Shown piece after piece: positions 35,649-46,620 of a stretch of DNA of 64,000 nucleotides. Under the pieces are notes generated by a model. That model made no database searches and was not told the origin of the DNA. It was given only the letters and a program-made list of their open reading frames with translations. Position 1 is the first letter of the stretch. Each line of letters opens with the position of its first letter. This stretch comes from Pelodera strongyloides (Eukaryota > Nematoda > Chromadorea > Rhabditida > Rhabditidae): the NCBI GenBank assembly GCA_036852015.1, contig JAANDG010000050.1:62001-126000 (forward strand), read 5' to 3'. A program made the translations under genes and the position numbers.

Positions 35649-38600
35649 ATGGAAAGCGTATTGAAGGAAAGGTTGGGTGTTGACGAATTGAAATCGTTTG
35701 GGCGAGGAGGTTTGTGCTTTTTTAAATTATGGTATCAACTTACTAGAGCTCGGCGCGCGCTGCGCGCGCGCCTCGCTCTAGCGTTTTACGTTTTACTTGA
35801 GCGTTCGCGCAAGCCTTATATTTTATGTGCTATTTTCCTTTTTTTTCTGCGTTAAATGCGCGTCTGACATCATCGTTGAAGTTGATTTACATCATTAATA
35901 TATCACTACGGTGAAGTTTGCACGTCTACTTATATATATATCACTACGGTGAAGTTTGCACGTCGACTTATTTTTGACGTCATAGATTCTGAAGCAGAAA
36001 CGGTATTGCCCGTCTGAGTCAAATGCCCGTCTAACATCATCATTGAAGTTGATTTGCAGCATTACTATGTCGCTACGGTGAAGTTTGCACGTCGACTTAT
36101 TTTTGACGTCATAGATTCTGAAGCAGAAAGGTATTGCCCGTCTGAGTCGAATGCGCGTCTGACATCATCATTGAAGTTGATTTGCAGCATTACTATGTCG
36201 CTACGGTGAAGTTTGCACGTCGACTTATTTTTGACGTCATAGATTCTGAAACAGAAGACATGTTGCCCGTCTAAGTCAAATGCGCGTCTGACATCATCAT
36301 TGAAGTTGATTTGCAGCATTACTATGTCGCTACGGTGAAGTTTGCACGTCGACTTATTTTTGACGTCATAGATTCTGAAGCAGAAGACATGTTGCCCGTC
36401 TAAGTCAAATGCGCGTCTGACATCATCATTGAATTTGATTTGCAGCATTACTATGTCGCTACGGTGAAGTTTGCACGTCGACTTATTTTTGACGTCATAT
36501 ATTCTGAAGCAGAAGGCATGTTGCCCGCCTAAGTCAAAAGCGCGTCTGACGTCATCATTGAAGTTGATTTGCAGCATTACTATGTCGCTACGGTGAAGTT
36601 TGCACGTCGACTTTTTTTGACGTCATAGATTCTGAAGCAGAAGGGTTTGCCCGTCTGAGTCGGAATGCGCGTCTGACATCATCATTGAAGTTGATTTGCA
36701 GCATTACTATGTCGCTACGGTGAAGTTTGCACGTCGACTTATTTTTGACGTCATAGATTCTGAAGCAGAAGACATGTTGCCCGTCTAAGTCAAATGCGCG
36801 TCTGACATCATCATTGAAGTTGATTTGCAGCATTACTATGTCGCTACGGTGAAGTTTGCACGTCGACTTATTTTTGACGTCATAGATTCTGAAGCAGAAG
36901 ACATGTTGCCCGCCTAAGTCAAATGCGCGTCTGACATCATCATTGAAGTTGATTTGCAGCATTAATATATCAATACGGTGAAATTTGCACGTCGACTTAT
37001 TTTTGACGTCATAGATTCTGAAGCAGAAAAGGTATCGCCCGTCTGTGTCGAATGCGCGTCTGACATCATCATTGAAGTTGATTTGCAGCATTACTATGTC
37101 GCTACGGTGAAGTTTGCACGTCTGAGTCGAATGCGCGCCTGACATCATCATTGAAGTTGATTTGCAGCATTACTATATCAATACGGTGAAGTTTGCACGT
37201 CGACTTATTTTGCCCGTCTAAGTTCTGACATCATCATTGAAGTTGATTTGCAGCATTACTATGTCGCTACGGTGAAGTTTGAACGTCGACTTATTTTTGA
37301 CGTCATAGATTCTGAAGCAGAAGACATGTTGAACGTCTAAGTCAAATGCGCGTCTCACATCATCATTGAAGTAGATTTACATCATTAGACTTGATCTACG
37401 GTGAATTTTAAATTTCGACTTAATTTTAACGATCATAGTACCTTCAATGTCAAAGAACGAACACTTTGCGTATCAAATTGATCCGCCGCATCAGTTCTAT
37501 TTATGCGGACGGACAATTTCTCCCTGTTCTTTGCCAGCTGCGGTTTAATTACCCAAGTTTGAGGTTAGGCTGGCCTATTTTTATTGCGCAATAGTGCGAT
37601 CGATACTGGCCGTCTACTCTGCGTCTTATCAGTCGCAATGCTATTTAGTCGTTCTCTAACACGCGACTTTTGCTTATATCTCGCTTCGGGATCGCCGGGG
37701 ACACTCGCGACAATGTTCGCGTTTGCTTATCTCATTGAGCTCTAATTTTTCATAGGATTACTTTTTCGATTTGCGATGCACTTTTGGAGCGTTACCGTTA
37801 CGTGACGCGAATGGCAATCTTTTTTTATAGGGGGTGCTTAGACATAGGTTATATCTGTTATCCATTGTTTTGAAAACTACTCTAAACATATCCCAAAAAA
37901 GGCCTTCATAAAAACAGTAGAAAATATTTGCTTTTATAAATCTGAAAGTTTCAATAATTTACAGGTGGTGGATGCATCAGCACTGGCCAAGGGTTCTCCT
38001 GTGAATTGGGAAATATTTTTGTGAAATATAATAAAAGTGATGAGGTACGGTAGTTTTGGAGCCGTTCTTTTCTTTTAATATGATAGAAGACCAGTTCAGT
38101 AGACCAAAATCCTAGATTCATAACAAGCCTAAGCCTAAGCCTAAGTCTGAGCCTAAGCCTAAGCCTGAGTCTGAAAGCACGAATAATCAATCCGCAGCTT
38201 GAAAAACAGTATTACCCAATAAGGATGCCCGTGCTCTGAACACGTCATAGACGTTTACTGCCCAAACTTGCCGTGTGAGCGGCTTGGCTTCGGCGGGCAC
38301 AATGGCACGCATGCCGCGAGCATTTTGCGCGCCACCTCACGCGGCTTGCATGCCAAGTCTCGTAATTGTGTCAAAGACCGGATTATTGGAAGAGAATTAT
38401 CATATTTTACAGAGCCAGACTATGTTCAAAGGTGAAGAGGAGAGCCTCAAAGCCATCGGCGCCACAAAGGCGATAAAATGTCCAAAACCGATTGGGACGT
38501 TCGACTTGGGGTAAGAGCTGATTTAATTATTGATAAAACAACAAAAGCCATCATAAAGTTTAAGGTTGTGCCCTGAGCATTACCTAGTATCTCCTACAAT

Positions 38601-39502
38601 CTAAATGCCCAATAACTAGCTCACCGGCAATGAGGTGACTTCGTCGATGCGCTACCTACACTCGGGCGGTACGCGGAGATGGCGTCCCCTTTTTGCCGGT
38701 TACGCATAGATTTACCGGCCATATTTTCGAGTACAGTGCACGTTTGTCATGATGAGCGGGGAATGAGGTTTAGCAACAAAATCATGAAAAAAAAATTCTT
38801 CCAGAAAGTACGGAAGTTGCCTTGTGACCGACTACATTGACATGGGAGGAGCCGGGAGAAGAGATGTTCTCAAACAATTTGGGGCACAGTTGGCCGAGTG
38901 AGGTTTACACGTTTGTAAGTGGTATGAAACTAGAAATTGCCGGTTGTGTCCGTGTGCGTGCGTGCTTGCGTGCGTGCGTGCGTGTGCGTGTGCGTGTGTG
39001 CCTGCGTGCGTACGTGTGGTGTACACGTGGGTGTGTCCGTATGCCTACAGTACTCTAACCGTTGATGTCTTTTTTCAGAATGCATATACACAATGCCAAT
39101 TTGATCAACAAAGAAAAGGCACGAGAGGGATTTGTCGGAGGTCTTCAGGAACCGAGTGATGTAAGTATTCTAATTATTTTACTTCAAAAATACTGTAATA
39201 CATATTGTAAAAATAATTAACTACTATTTTTTGAATGCACCTCAAGAGTTTTCTCACGACACCACGAATATATACACTTCTGCGCATATGTCACTCTTAC
39301 AGTGGCGAAAAATGTAACTAATGAACAAAGAAGTATATCTCACAATCAGAGGTGCCGCACTTAGGTGAAACCACTCATTATTTTAAAACGAAACACCGGC
39401 CGGTTTTTGAAACGCACTGCGCACACCTGCTTTCTTATGTAGCATATGCAAATAAGCAAAAAAAAAAAAAAAAAAAAAAGACCCCCAAAAAAGACCCCAC
39501 AA

Positions 39503-39592
<90 letters not shown>

Positions 39593-41545
39593 AAAAAAAA
39601 CCGCATTTGACAAAAAATCCGCAAAAAAAAAAACTCAATTCGGTTTTCACGTGACAACTTGTTGCGGACGCCTGCCAATGGTGAACGAATGGAGCTCGTC
39701 GTGGCCGGTAAGTTAGAAAATTTGAATATCCTTTTCATAAGAAAGGGCTAAACCATTTGGCGGCTTTTCTTCGGTTATTCTTATTCGGCGGTCCTGGGCT
39801 ATAACCCTTGACGACTCATTTTTCTGGAAAGCGTGGGCAATTGTTTAAAGCGAAATACCGGCCGGTTTTTGGAACGCACCGTGGACAACTGAATTGTTGA
39901 GTATTTATGAGTTGCTCGAATTTAGCTCGATTTTTTATTCTAATTTATGTTCATTCGCATAAGCTGCATAAGAATACTGGTGGACTCGTGTGTTCCAAAA
40001 ACTGGCGGGTATTTCGCTTTAACTAATGATCTCTCTAAGTTGTTTCAAATGGTCGGCGATCGGTCGCCGAAAAGTATCTAACAGCTTATGCTTTCAGGAG
40101 TTCTTTATGCAGCATCGCATCAAAGCTCAAGTGGATCGTATTTTAGCGGTGAGTTTTTGATTGCTCATCGTGAACATTGTTTTTTTTTCTACGGTGCGCG
40201 TAAAGATGTGCAAGGTTTGAGTTAGCGCACTTTTGGAGTGCGCCCGGCACGTGTAACACAAGTTCGCCAACTGCAATTGTGCAGTTTCCATATTTAGCAT
40301 CGAAATGACCACGAGCTCCACTCTGCGTTCCCTCTCCTTGTTAGAGCGTCTGAGCAGCTATTTGCCGGTTTCGAAGACACTGTGCCCGGGATAGTTCACG
40401 GCGACCTGTGGAGCGGAAACTGGGCTATTACTAGCGATGGAGAGCCCGGTGGGTCACTTGTTAGACACAAATTGGTTTTTACATATCGCGTATCCGGTTG
40501 CGGTATCAAAAATCCCTAGTAACGTGCTCATTTAACCAGATGTTGAAACATTACTTATCGGTTAGGCTTCAAGCTCAATATTCAATTTAAAGCGAAATAG
40601 CGGCCGGTTTTTGAAAAGCATCTCAAGTACTTGCATTCATATGCGTTTATGCAAAGTGGGGTCGAATTGGGGCCTAGTTTTTATTCAAACGTATGCTCAT
40701 TTGCAAGCAAGTGTACACAGTGCGTTTCAAAAACCGGCCGGTTTTTCGCTTTTTACATGTTTTGATATTGATAGCAAGGCCCCAGCAGAGTGGAACGATA
40801 TGACGTAAGATGACGTAATATATATTCAGTAATCTTCGACCCCTCCTCATTCTATGCGGATCCGGAATTCGAAGAGGGAATTATGAATATGTTTGGGGGC
40901 TTTGGCCCCCAAGTGTGGGCTGCGTATCATAAGGTTTGAATGAAAACATCTTTCTTCCTATTACTATATTATTTTTGAGATTGTTCCGAAGCTTGATGTG
41001 TCATTTTGGAAAGCAATCTTTTGCGTGGGTTCTTCTAAATGAGACTAGTCACTTATAAAACGAAAAGACAGAAATTTAATCAAAGACCTGTATCTACCAA
41101 AGACCTAAGCCTAAGCCTAAGCCTAAGCCCATGCACATTTCTCTGTTGACCATGGGCCTCATTTTATATTTTTATAACTGTACCATTTCAGTTTGTTCCA
41201 AAACGTCCAGGACGGGAACAACGAGTTCTCCTCTATGAACTGTTCCACCATCTAAACCATTGGTAAGTTTTGTTGTTACCGCCAAGGTACGATAACTACT
41301 GCCAATGTGCAAGAACTATATGATAAACATGATTTTAGTCGAACTGCAAGGAGTGTGCTACCATAAGTACCATAAGTCCCATAAGTACCAAAAGTGCCAT
41401 AAGTACCATAACATAAGTCATAACCCGCTAATTCTAATGAAGTTATGGTTGTTATGGCACTTATATTATTTGCAGGAATCATTTCGGTACATCTTACAGA
41501 GGAGGTTCACTGAGTCTGATTCAACAAATCACACGTAATATGTAG
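35649..41545 (+). CDS. Fructosamine-3-kinase / ketosamine-3-kinase
   Basis: FN3K-family enzymes phosphorylate ketosamines on glycated proteins, which destabilises the adduct. Eleven exons give about 311 aa, near the human length: 35649-35709, 37965-38044, 38413-38510, 38805-38897, 39079-39160, about 39633-39707, 40098-40148, 40298-40448, 40830-40933, 41192-41262, 41476-41545. It begins MESVLKERLGVDELKSF. Family blocks are GGGCISTGQGF, the P-loop-like IFVKYN, MFKGEEESLKAI, VPMVNEW-like LPMVNEW, the catalytic HGDLWSGN (near residue 215), IFDPSSFYADPEFE, MFGGF, HHLNHWNHFG and a final TAG. Exon 6 (FGFHVTTCCG) has no visible AG acceptor: it is preceded by poly-A. Either the assembly is faulty there or splicing is impaired. 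All other junctions are in phase. Confidence 0.9.
35880..37400. repeat. 129-bp satellite array in FN3K intron 1
   Basis: About eleven to twelve tandem units of roughly 129 bp, recognised by TTGATTTGCAGCATTACTAT and AAGTTTGCACGTCGACTT. Outer copies are more diverged and shortened (a 56-bp subunit near 35890-35960). Because 129 is a multiple of three, the minus strand stays open for 170 and 187 codons. I read this as a satellite, not a gene. Confidence 0.93.
38118..38172. repeat. Interstitial TTAGGC-type telomere repeat
   Basis: AAGCCTAAGCCTAAGCCTAA followed by GTCTGAGCCTAAGCCTAAGC. This is about eight units of the complement of TTAGGC, the canonical nematode telomere repeat, in an intron of the FN3K-like gene. 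Confidence 0.85.
38945..39050. repeat. TGCG/TGTG-rich microsatellite
   Basis: A GTGCGTGCGTGC-type run just after the donor of FN3K exon 38805-38897. Confidence 0.85.
39383..39633. repeat. Truncated AGCGAAATACC-type element merging into poly-A
   Basis: TTAAAACGAAACACCGGCCG starts a normal left end. After about 75 bp it collapses into A-rich sequence, including 88 consecutive A at 39504-39591. No AG is present between the run and FN3K exon 6, so the splice acceptor is missing from this sequence. Confidence 0.85.
39845..40022. mobile_element. AGCGAAATACC family element in FN3K intron
   Basis: TTAA flanks, AGCGAAATACCGGCCGG left and GGCGGGTATTTCGCT right, 178 bp. Confidence 0.9.
40587..40754. 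mobile_element. AGCGAAATAGC-type element in FN3K intron
   Basis: Left end TTAAAGCGAAATAGCGGCCG, right end CCGGCCGGTTTTTCGCTTTT. The right TTAA has mutated. The interior resembles the copy at 11120-11300 (GGGGTC...TTGGGG), forming a sub-type. Confidence 0.88.
41103..41133. repeat. Interstitial TTAGGC-type telomere repeat
   Basis: Four to five CCTAAG units in an FN3K intron, a third site of TTAGGC-like sequence in the window. Confidence 0.75.
41352..41425. repeat. Short minisatellite (CCATAAGTA)
   Basis: Diverged units of CCATAAGTA/C repeated about seven times in the last FN3K intron. Confidence 0.8.
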
Positions 41546-41846
41546 ACAAAATGATGATGTAATTACATGCAATTAAGAAAAAAATGTGGTAGTGGTTTAG
41601 TAATTTGTACATAGTATTTCTTGTAGAAAACGTAGAAACCTGTACCTGAATTCAGCAATTGTACATACATAGATTGGTTGTTTATTATTAGATTAGTCAA
41701 TTAGTTGCTTGTGTTTATAACTAGAAACATTAATATTATATGTTCCCTACACCCTCCGCTTGTACATATGTAGATCTTTTGTGAATATTGTAGATCTTGG
41801 TTGGTCACATGTCAACTTACATAGCCTAGTCTATGTTACACTGGGG

Positions 41847-42030
41847 AAACTCGGTCGGGGTGCCGCACCTGTACGGCACGGAAAAGGAGAGCTGCACCAG
41901 GTACGCACCAGCCTGGCACCTGTACGGCACTATTCGGGGGGTGCAGATCTAGTGGCGCACCCCACTTTTTTTTGGAGCGGCACCCCACCCAAATCTGGTG
42001 CGGCACTGGAGCCGAGTTTCGCGTTGTAGA
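41847..42030. mobile_element. Short element with GAAACTCGGTC termini
   Basis: Starts near GGGGAAACTCGGTCGGGGTG and ends CACTGGAGCCGAGTTTCGCG. The first 20-25 bp of each end are imperfect inverses (GGTGCCGCACC / GGTGCGGCACT). The left half recurs at 47148-47225 and the right half at 49465-49585, so this short copy looks like a deletion derivative of a larger unit. Confidence 0.65.
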
Positions 42031-42362
42031 GCTGCCCGTTTCGTAATGTTTTTCGACTAATACCCTGATTTTTATTATCAGTTTTCTACCTCCCTAAACC
42101 TAAAACTTGTACATAACTTGTAGTGAATTCCTCAGTTGAATACCTCAATTTTGTAATTCCGATTTTGTTTGACGATACTAATTTTTCACGTATGTTCTTC
42201 ATGTATATCCATACTACGCTTTGTTGTATACAGTATATTTCGTTGTTTATTTTCAGTACTGTACAATGCATATTTGTTCGATCAATAAACTGTAATCTTC
42301 AAAAAAGGAGTGACTTGTTGACGTAAGGATCCAAAAAATTCGATCGGGACTTTTTTAAGTTT

Positions 42363-43408
42363 TTAGTTTCCGCACTTGATCTTGTCATTTTCTTTCATCT
42401 TGGTCAGATCAATTATATATTCGACGATGGTTCCAATTGCCTCAGAAGGGAACTCCGAGGTGAAGATACGGGAACAACCCTGAACAATTGTAAAGATAAT
42501 TATAAAGTTGGGACAGAAGGCAGAACCATAACTATCAGAGAAGTGAACTGTCCGTGTTATATACACCCGTCTGTACATTATTTGGCTAACATGTGGTGTC
42601 CAGTTGGTGACGGTTTTCGAGAAAACTTTACCAGTTGGTACATATCCAGTCAGAGAGACAGTTCCCGCATGTGACGGAGTAAAACCATAATGTAAATTTA
42701 CACTGGCTGCGAGATTGCATCGGTGAGCGATGGTAATGTATGGTCTGATGTTGTCCCTCTCTTCTTTTTCTCCAACTAATTCGAATGTTCCGTTACCCGA
42801 TGTGATAGAACTTCCGATCAGGTCGTCCTTCGTAACTGTAAGCGGAAGCGGAAGATAGGTAGAACGGATTATCGATCTTATGGCTTCACGTTGAAGCAGA
42901 GCGGAAGAGACCAGAGACGGGCCGCCGACAGGCGTGCTTAGTGTTACATTGGACTGACAATGACACCACATTCAGTTTACTTTAAAGCGAAACACCGGCA
43001 ATTGAAACACAATGTGGACATCTGAACTCACGTATTTATGCTAATTTGCTCGAATTTAGCTCGATTTTTTATGCTAATTTATGGTCATTTGCATAGGCTG
43101 CATACGAATGCTGATTTACTCGATGGGTTTCAAAAACCGCCCGGTATTTCGCTTTAAAGGGATAGACATCGTCTGGTAAGTTTTGTCTGAATTGATTAAC
43201 TCTATAAGTATAAGCACCCCTACCGCCTCTCCTTTGAACTAGCTTTACATGATCACTACTTACACGTGTTCGCCTCCCACAATTCGACGGTGAGATCGTT
43301 TTGGAATCGATTATTACAGTATACTTGACCATTAATGGTGATGTTTTGCAACTCTCCACTAACTAAGACAGTAACGAAGGTGAGGACCAACAGACCAAGT
43401 GAAGACAT
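42363..43408 (-). CDS. Transthyretin-like secreted protein 1
   Basis: Three exons (43264-43408, 42702-42835, 42363-42479) read in phase to 131 aa. A signal peptide (MSSLGLLVLTFVTVLVSG) is followed by LQNITINGQVYCNN, matching the nematode transthyretin-like (TTL/TTR) fold start. The middle (TSGNGTFELVGEKEE, PYITIAHRC) and end (CSRIFTSEFP, MKENDKIKCGN) also match this family. These proteins are secreted and nematode-expanded; at least one member bridges phosphatidylserine to a receptor in corpse clearance. The role of this one is unknown. The start ATG is four bases after a TTTGCAG acceptor, a possible trans-splice site. Exon 1 ends at the same codon position as in the neighbouring paralogue. 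Intron 1 contains a small transposable element. Confidence 0.85.
42982..43157. mobile_element. AGCGAAACACC-type element in TTR-like intron
   Basis: TTAA flanks, left AGCGAAACACCGGCAATTGA (shortened arm), right CCGCCCGGTATTTCGCT. It lies in intron 1 of the first transthyretin-like gene. Confidence 0.88.
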
Positions 43409-43426
43409 GTCTCTGCAAATGAAAAG

Positions 43427-43606
43427 TTAAAGCGAAATACCGGCCGGTTTTTGAAACGCAACGTGGACAACTGAATTCTTACGTATTTATGCTAATTTGC
43501 TCGAATTTCGCTCGATTTTTTATTCTATTTATGTTCATTTGCATAAGATGCATTAGAATGCTGGTCTTCTCGATGTGTTTCAAAAACCGGCTGGTATTTC
43601 GCTTTG
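43427..43606. mobile_element. AGCGAAATACC element directly upstream of TTR-like start
   Basis: Left end TTAAAGCGAAATACCGGCCG, right end CCGGCTGGTATTTCGCTTTG (the right TTAA has mutated). The near end is only about 19 bp upstream of the transthyretin-like ATG at 43408. Confidence 0.9.
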
Positions 43607-43609
43607 AAC

Positions 43610-44539
43610 TAATGTATGCGATCACATGTTGACAATCTTACTAGTTGTTGCTAATCAATAAATCGATGAGAAAAATATACTCTATCCAGTGTTAATAAAT
43701 ACGATGTCGTAAAGAATGACAGCGGAATCCTGCTCAATGATGATAATAGATATCTCTCGTTTTTATTGCGTTGCAAAGTTTTGACGACAGATGGCTGATT
43801 ATATAGACATAATAATAATATACGTAAATCGCACCTGCAAGTCACGGCAAAACATTTCGTTGTAAAAATATAACAACAAATTATGAAAACATGTGAAATA
43901 ATCAATAGCGGACACCCGGACACTTCCGATGCCCAAATCCATGGAAATCTATGCATTTCTATGTCCTTGCTCAGAGATACCAGCCCTGGTTCCACTCCCT
44001 TGTATTTCCAACTTCATTTAGTTAAAGCGAAATACGAAATACCAGCCGGTTTTTGAAGCAGGGAGTACTCGATGCGTTTCAAAAACCGGCCGGTATTTCG
44101 CTTTAAATGAGAGGCTCAATTGTGAATAAATCAGTATGAGAGGCTCAGCTCAATTATTTTTCAATTGTGACAAATATGAATCAAAACCAAAACAGTTGCG
44201 CAATTTTTTTTTATAATGTTGAAATTAAATAAATGAAAGGCGCAATCCAATTTTTTTATTATGACAAATACGAATCAAAACCAAAATGCTTTATTACAGT
44301 AGACAATTTTTTTTACAATTGAATAGCAGGCTACGGTTCACAAATGAAAGGGCGCTATTTTGTAAGGTACCGATGCGATAGCTTGTACTTCACACCAGTG
44401 TGCAAAATAGAAAAGTGGACATAAAAAAAGTTGAGAATCAAAAAGGGTTTAGCTTGTTGAGATGACAAACGATGCAACACGAACAAAGTTGGCATTAATT
44501 ATAGATTGTAGCTCAAAAGATATGTCTTCTTCTTATTAT
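43610..44539. other. Region between the two TTR-like genes
   Basis: AT-rich sequence with no coding exon seen. It contains a 75-bp internally deleted AGCGAAATACC element (listed separately) and weak repeats of CAAATATGAATCAAAACCAA at about 44170 and 44265. Confidence 0.55.
44032..44106. mobile_element. 75-bp deletion derivative of AGCGAAATACC family
   Basis: Both termini and both TTAA flanks remain (AGCGAAATACGAAATACC ... GGCCGGTATTTCGCT) but nearly all interior sequence is gone, leaving almost only the arms. Confidence 0.9.
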
Positions 44540-45754
44540 TTAGCACTTTTCCTTCTCTCCGTCGACGTAAATGTCCAACGTAAGGTAGGTCATGTCGTAA
44601 ACGTCACCGATCTTGTCTTGGGGAACGTCGTAGTCAGCGATACGAGCACAGTTCTGAAAAGGGGTACTAGTTAAACGAAAGCAAGTGACCCAACAAATCA
44701 CTGATTTAGATTTACAATAATAATTCATGTACAGAGTCGGCGCTGCTGTGTGCAGCATCAGTAGTTTTGGTTCTGACTTCTTAGAATTTCATTTCAATAT
44801 TATTGAAGACTTATTTTGAAACTTTCGGATTTAAAGACACATTCTTGAAGCTTGTGAGCTCCGGTTAATTTTCTTTGTTTTACTTCGTATTTCCTTATTT
44901 TATTGTTAATTTCGCTTTTGCTTTGCTTTTTCCATGGCGGTATTTGTGTGAGAGCTCTCTTTCCCTAGGAAATCATTTAATTTTCTACAATACCTCTACA
45001 GTTGCACAGTGGTCAGTAGTTGACTTTGACAACTAACAATATATTTCGACCATACCGATTATGGGTCAAGAAATAGGCGCGCAGCGCGCAAATTCGTAAC
45101 CGCGCCCGCGGAAAAGAGATTTCTTTGGAAAGGCGGACACGCAGAAAAGAGGTTTCTCTGTGTCTCGAATTTTTCAATGCAAATTTGCAATCTGTTCCCG
45201 CGGACGCGGCTGCACATTTCCGCGCTGCGCGCCTAAGGACCAGAGTAATTATGTTTTAAACTGACCGGTTGTGCATTGCAATTGTGGCTGATTCGGAGGA
45301 ATGGCTCAATACTTCCCACCTCGTCCTCCTCGCCGAACACCTCGAACTCGCCCTCCTGATTGGTGTGGATCTCACCAAGGAGGTCGTTTGGGTCCACTAA
45401 AGCACACATATGTTCACCTTTTATTTAAAAAAAAAGTCTTTGAGACCTATATCGTTTGACGCGGTCCGATGCGCTGCGGCCACGTCGAAGGTTTTTGGGT
45501 GCCCCAACTGGTCCCAATTGGTATTATTGTATGTGGTCGCGCACCCCTGGCACACACTCGGCTCCCACACCACGAAAACGACGTGGCGTAATTCTCTCTG
45601 AAAGCTCACATGTGTCTCTGTCGTAGAGTTGCACTCTAACGTTCGGCATTCTCTTCTTATTGCATACGGCGATTCCTTTTACGGTAACATTCTGCATTGT
45701 AGACGAGACCGAGAGAGCACAGACGGCCAGACAGATCAGGGATAACCACTTCAT
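44540..45754 (-). CDS. Transthyretin-like secreted protein 2
   Basis: Three exons (45610-45754, 45266-45396, 44540-44653) read in phase to 129 aa. A signal peptide (MKWLSLICLAVCALSVSS) precedes MQNVTVKGIAVCNKKRMPNV, VQLYDRDT, LDPNDLLGEIHTNQEGEFEV, FLRISHNCNAQP, NCARIADYDVP and a final IYVDGEKEKC. Cysteines and strand pattern match nematode transthyretin-like proteins, and it is the clearer of the two paralogues. Exon 1 is 145 bp, identical in length to the neighbour's, and both first introns are phase 1, so the two arose by tandem duplication. Confidence 0.92.
45075..45233. mobile_element. GC-rich inverted-repeat element (AGGCGCGCAGCGCG)
   Basis: Ends AGGCGCGCAGCGCG and CGCGCTGCGCGCCT are exact inverses; inner arms pair CCGCGCCCGCGG with CCGCGGACGCGG. 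About 159 bp, in intron 2 of the second transthyretin-like gene; a half copy is at 19058. Confidence 0.8.
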
Positions 45755-46520
45755 TGCCTGAAGCACTAGTAGGCTAATTTGAGCTTGTAACCACAAATAG
45801 ACAAATTTCACGAACAAAATTAAAACTCAAAATAACCAGTTCATCAGATGTATGGTTTACGTGTACACAAAGATAATTACTTGAATGTATTTAAGAAGTT
45901 TAATTGCCAGCTACCGTAACAGAAACTATGACAAAATCGTGCTGGCCTCAAGCAAGAAAGAATCTACACTACACTACAGTACAGTAGTACAGTAGCAATC
46001 AATGAAGGTGGTACTGTGGTACATTCTACAGCGTCATAAATCTTCCCTTTGTCAAAGAAGTAAATGCTGCCAAATAAAAACCTGCGTAGTTAATTGGTAA
46101 AATAAATATAAACAGGAGGATTTGGTTGTCATCATGGTTCATTTACCATGCGAAGAAATAACACAAGAGAGAAAGCACATAGATATATGTATACAACAAC
46201 ATTCGACTGATAAAAGATATCCCCTCCCAAGACCACGCCCACATTGAGTGATTATTGGCTCATTGTCAAATATCTTTCGTTGATCACATGTGAAGCAGAA
46301 AATAGATGGCAGATCGACAGCTGACGGGGTTAATATTCATGAAATCAGTTTGTCGTATCTTTCTCTGTAATCTCTATTTCTCTATTTCTCACCTCTCCCT
46401 CTCTTCCCTCTCTTTCTTTGTCTCCCTCCACCGCTTTGGCAATTTTCTTCGTGTAGCCAAAATATAGCCGAAAATATCAAAATACGGAGTTAGGAATGAT
46501 ATTGGAATTTTTTTGCAGTG
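45755..46520. other. Upstream of TTR-like 2
   Basis: No coding exon recognised. Probably the promoter of the transthyretin-like gene near 45755, then AT-rich sequence and a CT-rich tract at 46375-46430. Confidence 0.5.
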
Positions 46521-46620
46521 AAGAGAATAGACAAGACCATACAGTGGAGGAATGGAGGAACAATGTATATGCAAATGATATTAGCAGATCTTTTTCGTAA
46601 TGGAAAAGTATCAATATCGT

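Noticed and set aside
36065..37151. Long minus-strand open frames of 170 and 187 codons
   Set aside because: They lie wholly in the 129-bp satellite, whose unit is a multiple of three, so the frame stays open by repetition. There is no splice context or homology.
39361..39738. Phenylalanine-rich and lysine-rich open frames
   Set aside because: They are translations of the poly-A run and are not coding.
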